64,000 bases of DNA. It comes from Streptomyces liliiviolaceus (GTDB lineage: Bacteria > Actinomycetota > Actinomycetes > Streptomycetales > Streptomycetaceae). This document shows, one piece after another, positions 1 through 6,485 of this stretch. The translations under genes were made by a program, and so were the position numbers. The stretch is taken from positions 5,332,001-5,396,000 of the forward strand of contig NZ_JAGPYQ010000001.1 of NCBI RefSeq assembly GCF_018070025.1, read 5' to 3'. The notes beneath the pieces are model-generated. The model saw nothing but the letters and a program-made list of their open reading frames with translations. It did not search any database and was not told the DNA's origin. The number at the start of each line of letters is the position of its first letter. Position 1 is the stretch's first letter.

Positions 1-310
1 CCGTCCGGCCGGAGGTGTCCTTCAGCAGCAGGGAGGACGGCGCGGTGACACCCGAGCGCAGGGCGCCGGGCACCGCCTCCCGTGTCAGCGTCTTGCCCCG
101 CAGCACGCCGTGCTGGTCGGCGAAGGAGAAGCGCACCTTGTCCAGGCCGAGTTCGTCGATCACCCGGCGTACGTGTCCGGCGGCCACGTACTGCCGCTCG
201 TCCCACAGGCCGTGCCGCTCGACGAAGCCGCCCGCTCCGGCGGAGGTCAGCGGGCGGGCACCGGGGCCGTCGCCGCCCTGTGCCCGCGGCCGCTCGTCAG
301 CGCTGCGCAC
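1..310 (-). CDS. Glutamine synthetase-like ligase, N-terminal part (cut by window edge)
   Basis: The minus strand reads from a GTG at 310 into the left edge, giving about 103 residues. The last third contains RFSFADQHGVLRGK and LLLKDTSG, typical of the N-terminal beta-grasp region of GlnA-type glutamine synthetases and their gamma-glutamyl-amine synthetase relatives. The start overlaps the end of the Rieske oxygenase gene by 14 bp, so the two are probably translationally coupled. In known pathways a GS-like ligase next to a Rieske oxygenase handles amines (gamma-glutamylanilide synthetase with aniline dioxygenase). A gamma-glutamylation role is therefore inferred from context. The catalytic domain lies outside the window, so substrate and completeness cannot be judged. 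Confidence 0.75.
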   Translation of the reverse strand, partial: MRSADERPRAQGGDGPGARPLTSAGAGGFVERHGLWDERQYVAAGHVRRVIDELGLDKVRFSFADQHGVLRGKTLTREAVPGALRSGVTAPSSLLLKDTSGRT

Positions 311-1676
311 GGGGCACCTCCCGCCCGGCCCACGGGGATCTCGCGCGCCGCTCCGACTCCCGTAGCCGCCACGCCTGTTCCCAGCCGTCCGCGGGCGTGA
401 TGGTGTCGATGGCCAGGGGCCCGGTCAGTTCCTCGGCCTCCCGCGTGTCGAGCGGCAGACCGGGCACCGGATTGCCGCTCTCGAACGAGGTGATCGCCTT
501 GAGCAGGAGCCTGCGGTTGGCGGTCACGGCGCGGTCGGACACCCCGAGCCGCTCGACGGTCCGGTCCTGGACGGGCCCCATGCTCTCCACGGCCCACTGG
601 TCATGGACGTTGATGTCAAGACCCATACCGGTGTACGTGAGTTCCCGCTGCTCCGCGGGGTCGAAGCCCCAGTCGTTCGTACGGTTGCGCAGCGGCCGGT
701 AGTCGGGGAGCGAGACCTCGGCCAGGCGCTGGGCCAGCAGCGTCTCCTGGTCGGTGACCTCCTCGAAGTCGTAGAGGATCATGAACCAGTAGTGGTTCTC
801 GTCGTCGATCGGGACGTGCCACTGACAGAAGGCCTTGCCGTTGCCGAAGGGCACCACGAAGGCGTTGGGGAACACCAGGTTGGTGATCCGTACGTGCCTG
901 ACGTCGTCGGTGAGGTCGCGCAGCGCGAAGACCCGCAGTCCGTGCTCGGCGCTCTCCACCTCGATGTCCGGGCGGAAGCTGTCCCCCACGAGTTCCGAGA
1001 GCTTCTTCCCGGTGCCCTCCACCTCCTCGCTGAACTGCTGCCCGTACACCTCGCGCGGGTCCTCGCCCACGAAGCGGTGCAGGAAGGAGACATGGCTCGG
1101 GTCGATCCCGCCTTCCACCCCCTGCAGCCAGTTGCACTCCCACCAGCCCTTGAAGGCGAAGGTGTACTCCTCGGGGGCACGGAAGCAGTCGTACGCCGGG
1201 AAGGGCGGCGGGTCGCCGGTGCCGAGGTAGGCGAAGACGATGCCGTTGCGCTCCACGCAGGGGTAGCTCGGGATGCGCACCTTGGCGGCGAAGTTGCTGT
1301 GCTCCGGCTCCGCGGGCTGTTCGAGGCAGCGGCCGTCCGGCCCGTACAGCCAGCCGTGGTAGAGGCATCGCAGCCCGCCGTTCTCCCGGCGTCCGAAGGA
1401 GAGGTCGACGCCCCGGTGGGCGCAGTACCGTCCGACGAGCCCCCACCCGCCGGTCCCGGCCGCCTCCTCCGTGGCGTTCGCGTCGTCCGCGTCGTCCGCG
1501 TCGTCCCGGCGGAAGAGGACCAGGTCCTCGCTCATGATGCGGATCGCCTTGACCGGTCGCTCGTCGGACATCTCCGAGACGAGGGCGACCGGCTGCCAGT
1601 AGGCGCGCATGAGCTGCCCGAGGGGCGTGCCCGGACCAGTGCGCGTCACGCGCTCGTTGTCCTCGCGTCTCAGCAT
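297..1676 (-). CDS. Rieske non-haem iron oxygenase, phthalate/vanillate-demethylase type
   Basis: A 459-residue oxygenase component that should hydroxylate or O/N-demethylate an aromatic substrate using electrons from a reductase not seen here. The [2Fe-2S] Rieske ligands are C85-x-H87 and C104-x-x-H107. The mononuclear iron site is suggested by D192-P-S-H195 with H200. The N-terminus (TRTGPGTPLGQLMRAYW) resembles phthalate 4,5-dioxygenase-type oxygenases. The ATG at 1676 has GAGGTG upstream. An Asp/Ala-rich insert at residues 59-70 is encoded by a 9-bp tandem repeat. The downstream partner is a GS-like ligase, and a VanR-like palindrome lies 31-42 bp upstream. Substrate unknown. Confidence 0.88.
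   Translation of the reverse strand: MLRREDNERVTRTGPGTPLGQLMRAYWQPVALVSEMSDERPVKAIRIMSEDLVLFRRDDADDADDANATEEAAGTGGWGLVGRYCAHRGVDLSFGRRENGGLRCLYHGWLYGPDGRCLEQPAEPEHSNFAAKVRIPSYPCVERNGIVFAYLGTGDPPPFPAYDCFRAPEEYTFAFKGWWECNWLQGVEGGIDPSHVSFLHRFVGEDPREVYGQQFSEEVEGTGKKLSELVGDSFRPDIEVESAEHGLRVFALRDLTDDVRHVRITNLVFPNAFVVPFGNGKAFCQWHVPIDDENHYWFMILYDFEEVTDQETLLAQRLAEVSLPDYRPLRNRTNDWGFDPAEQRELTYTGMGLDINVHDQWAVESMGPVQDRTVERLGVSDRAVTANRRLLLKAITSFESGNPVPGLPLDTREAEELTGPLAIDTITPADGWEQAWRLRESERRARSPWAGREVPRAQR
1481..1507. repeat. 9-bp tandem repeat x3 inside the Rieske gene
   Basis: The unit cgtcgtccg is repeated three times (last copy one mismatch). On the coding strand it gives an Asp-Asp-Ala run in a loop before the Rieske cluster. 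The frame is kept, so the tract could expand or contract in three-residue steps. Confidence 0.8.
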
Positions 1677-1706
1677 CGCTCACCTCGTGCATCCGATTGC
1701 TTATTG

Positions 1707-1718
1707 ATTGGATCCAAT
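1707..1718. promoter_or_regulatory. Perfect palindrome ATTGGATCCAAT, VanR-like GntR operator
   Basis: ATTGGATCCAAT is a perfect 12-bp palindrome in the leader/promoter of the Rieske gene. It is identical to the operator half used by VanR (FCD-type GntR repressor of vanillate demethylase genes) as I recall it from the Caulobacter system. A related TTTGGATC lies 15-25 bp further upstream. No GntR gene is adjacent inside the window, so the regulator is probably beyond the left edge. Confidence 0.6.
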
Positions 1719-1860
1719 GCTTACACATCGAGATCCAAAGCGACAGGGTCAAATTTTCGAGAGCCACACCGGGTCCGCCTCGATCGGGCGACCGGACCCT
1801 CAACTCCGTTGCTATGATGACGACTTGGGCGGGCGGCTCACCGTCTCGCCGACACCGGCG

Positions 1861-2448
1861 TCAGGGCAGCCCGAGCATGACGGCCATCGCGGTGACCATG
1901 AGCGCAGCGCCCGCCTCACCCAGCAGGAGCGCGCGCCTGCCCGGCGGGAGCACGCGCCTGCCCGGCCGGAGCGCGGTGGTCCGGGGCGGCCAGGCCTGCC
2001 GGACGAGCACCACGCCCGCCCGCGCCACGCTCCAGCACGCGACGGAGAACAGCACGGGCCCCAGCGCCAGTTCGGCCGGTGCGAGTTCGGCCGACGTGAA
2101 ATCGGTCGGCGTGAAATCGGCCGACGCGAGGCCGGTGGCACCTGCCCCGCCGTGGTGACTTTGTCCTACAACCGCGGCGGCCGCCGTCAGCAGCGCCATC
2201 GCGGCCAGGTTCACCGATTCGGCGGCCCTGCGGAACGCGCACCCCGCCCGCAGCTCCCACAGGGCGGCGCCGACGAGCGCGGCGGCACCCGCCGCCAGAA
2301 GTCCCCGGCCGCCGGCTCCCGGAGTCATCGCCGCCATGCAGGCCAGCGCGACCGCGTGCGGCAGCCATTGCCGCACGGGTGACGGCAGATGGCCGGCGAG
2401 GCACAGCACCCCGCCCACCAGCCCTGTCACCCACAGCACCTCATGCAT
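1861..2448 (-). CDS. Small multipass membrane protein, possibly DUF5134-like
   Basis: About 195 residues from the ATG at 2448; an upstream GTG at 2547 stays in frame but adds a proline-rich non-membrane stretch. Several hydrophobic segments are visible (VLWVTGLVGGVLCLAG, AVALACMAAM, LLAAGAAALVGAAL, AAMALLTAAAAVV, and a C-terminal LMVTAMAVMLGL), with a conserved-looking WLPHAVALACMAAM. The layout resembles actinobacterial DUF5134 membrane proteins, but this is a weak resemblance. A loop holds four 5-residue repeats of the SADFT/PAEL kind. No clear ribosome binding site decides the start. Function unknown; neighbours give no strong hint. Confidence 0.55.
   Translation of the reverse strand: MHEVLWVTGLVGGVLCLAGHLPSPVRQWLPHAVALACMAAMTPGAGGRGLLAAGAAALVGAALWELRAGCAFRRAAESVNLAAMALLTAAAAVVGQSHHGGAGATGLASADFTPTDFTSAELAPAELALGPVLFSVACWSVARAGVVLVRQAWPPRTTALRPGRRVLPPGRRALLLGEAGAALMVTAMAVMLGLP
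2073..2132. repeat. 15-bp tandem repeat x4 encoding pentapeptide-like units
   Basis: Four 15-bp units of the form cggccgacgtgaaat (with substitutions) lie inside the membrane protein gene. On the minus strand they encode ASADF-TPTDF-TSAEL-APAEL, which resembles a very short pentapeptide-repeat run. A second direct repeat, 21 bp x2, lies at 1932-1973 in the same gene. Confidence 0.7.
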
Positions 2449-2708
2449 GGGGCGCGCACCGGGCGGACCGGTCCACCCCCGCGAGGGCGACGGCGGACTC
2501 CGGCCGAGGGAGAGAGATACGCACCCCGGCCCGGGCTTCACTCCCACAGGGAAGTTCGCTGTCGTACCGGAGAAGGAACGAAGGTGATGACGTGCTCACG
2601 GCCCTCCTGATGTCACTCGCGCGGGACGACGCCCTCGCAGACACGGACAAACCTGAGCGATACATGTTTCGTACCCGACCGGCTCCTGTTTCTCAGCGGT
2701 AACAGCTG
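2449..2708. other. Intergenic stretch without supported gene
   Basis: Between the membrane protein and the SDR. Short open frames on both strands have no ribosome binding site or recognisable motif. It probably holds the promoter of the membrane protein gene and the 3' region of the SDR gene. Confidence 0.4.
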
Positions 2709-3458
2709 TCACCTCGCCTGGGCGAGCCGGACCGCGTCCGGGCCCGCGGGGAAGCGCAGCTGGCCGGTCGTGTCGTGCACGGCCCGCCACACCGTCTCAG
2801 CGACGTCGCTCTCCTTGGTGAACACGTCCTGGCTCGTGAAGTCGCCCATGACCTTCTCCGCCCACGGCGCGTAGGGCGCGGGGATCAGTTCGTCCAGTGC
2901 CCCGCCGCCGGTCGCCCTGGCCGCGAAGTTCGTCGTCAGGCAGGCGCCCGGCTCGACCGTCTTCGCCTGCACACCGAACGGCGCGAGTTCCAGGGCGAGG
3001 GACGCGGTGAATCCCTCGACGGCCATCTTGCTCGCCTTGTAGACGGCCGAGAGCGGCATGTGTCCCAGCACCACGCTGGAGGTCACGTTGACCACCACGC
3101 CGGAGCCTCGCTCGCGGAAGCCGGGCAGCACCGCCTGCGTCACGGCCATCACGCCGAACGTGTTGGTCTCGAAGACCTCCCGTACCCGGTCCATGGGCGT
3201 GCCCTCGAACACGCCGATCAACGGGACACCCGCGTTGTTGACCAGGACGTCGAGGGGTCCCGCCGCCTCCAGCGCGGCGGTGACGGTCTCGGGCTTCGTC
3301 ACGTCGAGTTCCACGACCTGGAGGCGGTCCGACGGGGGCAGGACGTCCGTCCTCGGGGTGCGCATCGTGGCGATGACGTTCCACCCCTGTGCGTGGAAGT
3401 ACCGGGCGGTCTCCCGTCCGTACCCGGATGAGACACCGGTGATCAGTACTGTCCTCAT
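2709..3458 (-). CDS. Short-chain dehydrogenase/reductase (classical SDR)
   Basis: A cytosolic NAD(P)-dependent oxidoreductase of 249 residues. The start is the ATG at 3458, 6 bp after AAGGAG; an upstream frame extension has no such site. Visible motifs are the cofactor loop TGVSSGYG near the N-terminus, NNAG, a Ser before VVLGHMPLSAVYKASK, and the Y-x3-K pair in YKASK. The basic residue in TMRTPR after the second strand suggests NADP preference. It lies 161 bp downstream of, and on the same strand as, an AraC-type regulator of the YqhC kind; such regulators commonly control an adjacent aldehyde/ketone reductase, so co-regulation is inferred. Substrate unknown. Confidence 0.9.
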   Translation of the reverse strand: MRTVLITGVSSGYGRETARYFHAQGWNVIATMRTPRTDVLPPSDRLQVVELDVTKPETVTAALEAAGPLDVLVNNAGVPLIGVFEGTPMDRVREVFETNTFGVMAVTQAVLPGFRERGSGVVVNVTSSVVLGHMPLSAVYKASKMAVEGFTASLALELAPFGVQAKTVEPGACLTTNFAARATGGGALDELIPAPYAPWAEKVMGDFTSQDVFTKESDVAETVWRAVHDTTGQLRFPAGPDAVRLAQAR

Positions 3459-3619
3459 GCTGTGCTCCTTGGGGATGACGGGGCCGCGAGGGAGAGGCAT
3501 TTTCCTGCTCCCGGCGGAAGAACCGACATTCCCAGTGAAGCGCTGTGAACTGCGAAGACGTTAGAAGTATCCTCGCCTCCTCTTGCACAATCCTCCCGGC
3601 GCTCCTCAGCTCCGCCCGC

Positions 3620-4537
3620 TCAGGGAAGGACGCCCGCGGGAGCGTCCGCCGGAGTGCGTACGGCGTCGCGCAGGCGGGCCGCGTCCTGGCTCGGGGGCGC
3701 GCCGAACTGGCGGCGGTACTCACGGCTGAACTGTGACGGGTTGTCGTAGCCGACGCGCCGGCCGACTCCGGTGACCTCGCCCGGGTGGGTGGCGAGCAGC
3801 AGCCGGGCCTCCTGCAGCCGGATCTGCTTCTGGAACTGGATGGGACTCAACGCCGTCACCGCCTGGAAGTTGCGGTAGAAGGCGGAGGCGCTCATGCCCG
3901 ACATCCGTGCCACGTCCTCGACCCGGAAGGGTTCCGCGTAGTGCTCGCGGATCCAGCCGACAGCCCGGGAGACATGGCTCAACCGGCTGTCGGCGAGGCC
4001 GAGTTGACGGACCGTCGCACCCTGCTCGCCGGTGATCACGCGCCACAGGATCTCGCGCTTGACGAGCGGGGCCAGTACGGCGCGGTCGCGGGGCTCGTCG
4101 AGCAGGCGCACCATCCGGACCACCGCGTCGAGCAGCGCGGGCGAGGCGTCGCTGACGGCCATCGCCGACGGCGCTCCACCGTCCGAGCGGGGGTTGCCTC
4201 CGGGACCGGCCCGCAACAGCAGTTCGGCGACGGCGGACGGTTCCAGGGTGAGCCCGAAGCCGAGAGCCGGCTGATCCGGTTCGACCCGGAGGAACTGTCC
4301 GGTGACGGGCAGATCGACGGACGCGACAAGATACTGCCCGGCGCCGTACTCGTAGACCCGGTCGCCCAGCGCGAGGCGTTTGGCGCCCTGGGCGATGACG
4401 GCGAGCACCGTGCCCGACATGGAGGGCGCCGGCGGATCCGGCCGGTCGACCTTCGAGATCAGGACGCCGTCGATGGCGGTGGTCCAGTCGGGCCGTGCGT
4501 GCCGCGCCAGCAGAGTCCGGAGCTCTTCGAAACACAT
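3620..4537 (-). CDS. AraC-family transcriptional regulator (AraC_N/YqhC type)
   Basis: About 305 residues from the ATG at 4537; a TTG at 4594 would add 19 residues and cannot be excluded. The N-terminal AraC_N-type domain starts with FEELRTLLARH and contains the cupin-like part around GDRVYEYGAGQYLVASVDLP. The C-terminal double helix-turn-helix covers WIREHYAEPFRVEDVARMSGMSASAFYRNF and the second helix VGYDNPSQFSREYRRQFG. It is divergent from the ABM monooxygenase-hydrolase pair and upstream of the SDR, so it may activate either or both. By analogy to YqhC it may sense reactive aldehydes. No operator was identified. Confidence 0.88.
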   Translation of the reverse strand: MCFEELRTLLARHARPDWTTAIDGVLISKVDRPDPPAPSMSGTVLAVIAQGAKRLALGDRVYEYGAGQYLVASVDLPVTGQFLRVEPDQPALGFGLTLEPSAVAELLLRAGPGGNPRSDGGAPSAMAVSDASPALLDAVVRMVRLLDEPRDRAVLAPLVKREILWRVITGEQGATVRQLGLADSRLSHVSRAVGWIREHYAEPFRVEDVARMSGMSASAFYRNFQAVTALSPIQFQKQIRLQEARLLLATHPGEVTGVGRRVGYDNPSQFSREYRRQFGAPPSQDAARLRDAVRTPADAPAGVLP

Positions 4538-4727
4538 GGGTCCATTGCAGCACCATTCGGCCTCCTCGCTCCGGCCGCCGCGAGGATCGTGCAAGCAGCG
4601 ACGAGCATCGTTCTAACGTTTCCGCAGGTCAGCTCGGTTCAATGGAATCACCGCAGCACACCGTGCTCCATCGACCGAGAAGCTTAGAAGCACGAGAAGA
4701 CCGAGAAGACCGGAAGGAAGCCGTCCG

Positions 4728-5045
4728 ATGATCGCCACCTACGGGTTCAACGCCGTGCTGACCGCCAGGCCCGGCATGGGAGACCGACTGGTCGACCTGC
4801 TGCTCACCGGCCTCGACGAGGGCAGTCCCGGCGCGAGCGAACACTGCCTCGTCTACCTCGTCTGCCGTTCCGCGTCCGACCCCGATGTCGTCCAGGTCAC
4901 CGAGGGATGGAGCAGCGAGGAGGACCACCACCGGATCTTCGCCGGTGAGGCCGCGCAGGCCATCGTGGCGCAGATCGACGGGCTGCTGGCCCACGAGTCC
5001 GCGTACACCGACTACGTCCCGGTCCGCGGCAGGGCCGCCTTCTGA
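4728..5045 (+). CDS. Antibiotic biosynthesis monooxygenase (ABM) domain protein
   Basis: A 105-residue single-domain protein with the ferredoxin-like ABM/YgiN pattern: N-terminal strand FNAVLTARPGMGDRLVDLL, central EHCLVYLVCRSASDPDVVQVTEGW, and C-terminal AIVAQIDGLL. Such proteins are cofactorless monooxygenases acting on quinols or polyketide-like anthrones, or small haem/aromatic binders. The ATG at 4728 follows GAAGGAAG. It is the first gene of a divergent pair from the AraC regulator and is followed after 64 bp by an HSL-type hydrolase. This arrangement suggests a small detoxification operon under AraC control (inference). Confidence 0.82.
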   Translation: MIATYGFNAVLTARPGMGDRLVDLLLTGLDEGSPGASEHCLVYLVCRSASDPDVVQVTEGWSSEEDHHRIFAGEAAQAIVAQIDGLLAHESAYTDYVPVRGRAAF

Positions 5046-5109
5046 CGCGACCCCACGCCGCCCTGCCTGGCACCACCCACCAGCCCGCGCCACACGAAAG
5101 GCAACAACC

Positions 5110-6138
5110 ATGACCACCACGGCCCGACCCGACCTCGACCCCGAACTGCGCGCCCTGCTGGCCGACATGCCACTGATCCCGCGGCTCACCCCGGAGGTGC
5201 TCGCACAGCTGCGCCAACTCCCCGCGCCGCCGGTCGAGTCGCTTCTCGCCGACCGGCAGGTCGACCGGCGCGAGGTCACCGTGCCCGCCAAGGACGGCGT
5301 CCCGATCCCCCTGTCGGTCCTCAGCCCCGCGAACGCCGAGCCCGGCACCGCCTCGCCCTGCGTCTACTGGATGCACGGCGGCGGGATGGTCATGGGCAAC
5401 CGCTTCTCGCAGCTCGACATCCCGCTGGAGTGGCTCGACGCGTTCGGGGCGGTCGTGGTCTCCGTGGACTACCGGCTCGCGCCGGAGGCCACCGGTACGA
5501 CCCCGGTCGAGGACTGCTACCAGGGCCTGCTCTGGATCGCCGAGCACGCCGGGGAACTCGGCATCGACCCCGGCCGGATCATCGTCGCCGGTGCCAGCGC
5601 GGGCGGCGGCCTCGCGGCCGGGGTCGCGCTGCTGGCCCGCGACCTCGGCGGCCCGGCGATCGCCGCGCAGATACTGATCTGCCCCATGCTCGACCATCGC
5701 AACACCACTGTCTCCAGCCGCCAGTTCGCGGACGGTCCCGGCGTCTGGACCCGCGGGATGAACGAGTTCGGCTGGCATGCCGTCCTCGGACACCTCGCCG
5801 GCCCCGGGGACCCCGGGGAACTCGGGGACCTCCCGGACCTCGGCGGCGAGGACGTGCCCCCGTACGTCTCCCCCGCCCTGGTCGACGACCTCTCGGGCCT
5901 GCCGACCGCCTACATCGACACCGGCTCGGCCGAGGTCTTCCGCGACGAGGACACCGACTACGCCACCCGCATCTGGGCCGCCGGCGGCCAAGCCGAACTC
6001 CACGTCTGGGCGGGCGGATTCCACGGATTCGACGCCCTCTTCCCACAGGCGGCCATCTCGGTCACGGCCCGCCGGACCCGTACCGACTGGCTCGCCCGGC
6101 ACCTGGACCGGAGCTCGCACCGGAGCCACCCGGCATAG
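5110..6138 (+). CDS. Alpha/beta hydrolase, hormone-sensitive lipase (type IV esterase) family
   Basis: A 342-residue cytosolic esterase starting at the ATG at 5110, after GAAAGGC. HSL-family hallmarks are HGGG (oxyanion hole), the nucleophile motif GASAGG, the lid-proximal DYRLAPE, and the late Asp/His pair (DTGSAEVFRDED and GGFHGFD). Substrates of this family are short-chain carboxylic esters and lactones. The family is usually about 310 residues; the extra length includes a Gly/Asp-rich loop (GDPGELGDLPDLGG) encoded by partial repeats. It shares the direction and probably the transcript of the ABM protein. Confidence 0.9.
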   Translation: MTTTARPDLDPELRALLADMPLIPRLTPEVLAQLRQLPAPPVESLLADRQVDRREVTVPAKDGVPIPLSVLSPANAEPGTASPCVYWMHGGGMVMGNRFSQLDIPLEWLDAFGAVVVSVDYRLAPEATGTTPVEDCYQGLLWIAEHAGELGIDPGRIIVAGASAGGGLAAGVALLARDLGGPAIAAQILICPMLDHRNTTVSSRQFADGPGVWTRGMNEFGWHAVLGHLAGPGDPGELGDLPDLGGEDVPPYVSPALVDDLSGLPTAYIDTGSAEVFRDEDTDYATRIWAAGGQAELHVWAGGFHGFDALFPQAAISVTARRTRTDWLARHLDRSSHRSHPA

Positions 6139-6485
6139 CCGTCGACGGCCCCCGATCGACCACGGCCGAAAACATGTGCCGCGGGTGAGGAACTCCCAGC
6201 AAGCAATGGTCAATTCAAGCCGTTGTCTTGTCACATCCATGACAACCTGTGCATCGGATGTCACTCTGCTGTCGAACGTTCACCCTTCGTTCACACCGTC
6301 ACACCCCCCACTCATACATCCCCCGTACCCCCACGTCTCACGCGCCGCCGAGTTCTCCGGCGCCTCCGTGTGCACCTCGTGCTGCGCTTCTTCCCGCTCC
6401 ACCCCCCTTTCGGACCGGCCGTACCCCGCCGGACCGCTCACCGCCGGCGTCCACCAGACGCCGGCCGTCGCAGGAGGAGAAGACA
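6139..6485. other. Promoter/leader region upstream of the M4 protease
   Basis: A 347-bp gene-free stretch. It holds the TTGTCA-N6-TGACAA inverted repeat, then CA-rich repeats such as cgttcaccc/cgttcacac around 6276-6300, and the ribosome binding site at 6473-6479. An open frame runs through it in phase with the protease, but its composition (Pro/His/Arg-rich) does not look coding. Confidence 0.6.
6228..6245. promoter_or_regulatory. Inverted repeat TTGTCA-N6-TGACAA
   Basis: Perfect 6-bp arms separated by 6 bp (CATCCA), about 240 bp upstream of the protease start. A further TGTCA occurs 14 bp downstream. It is a candidate operator for the secreted protease; the binding protein is unknown. Confidence 0.4.

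Noticed and set aside
603..1817. Long plus-strand open frame antisense to the Rieske oxygenase
   Set aside because: It is Val/Gly/Arg-rich, has no domain motif, and mirrors the codon bias of the real gene; typical of high-GC DNA.
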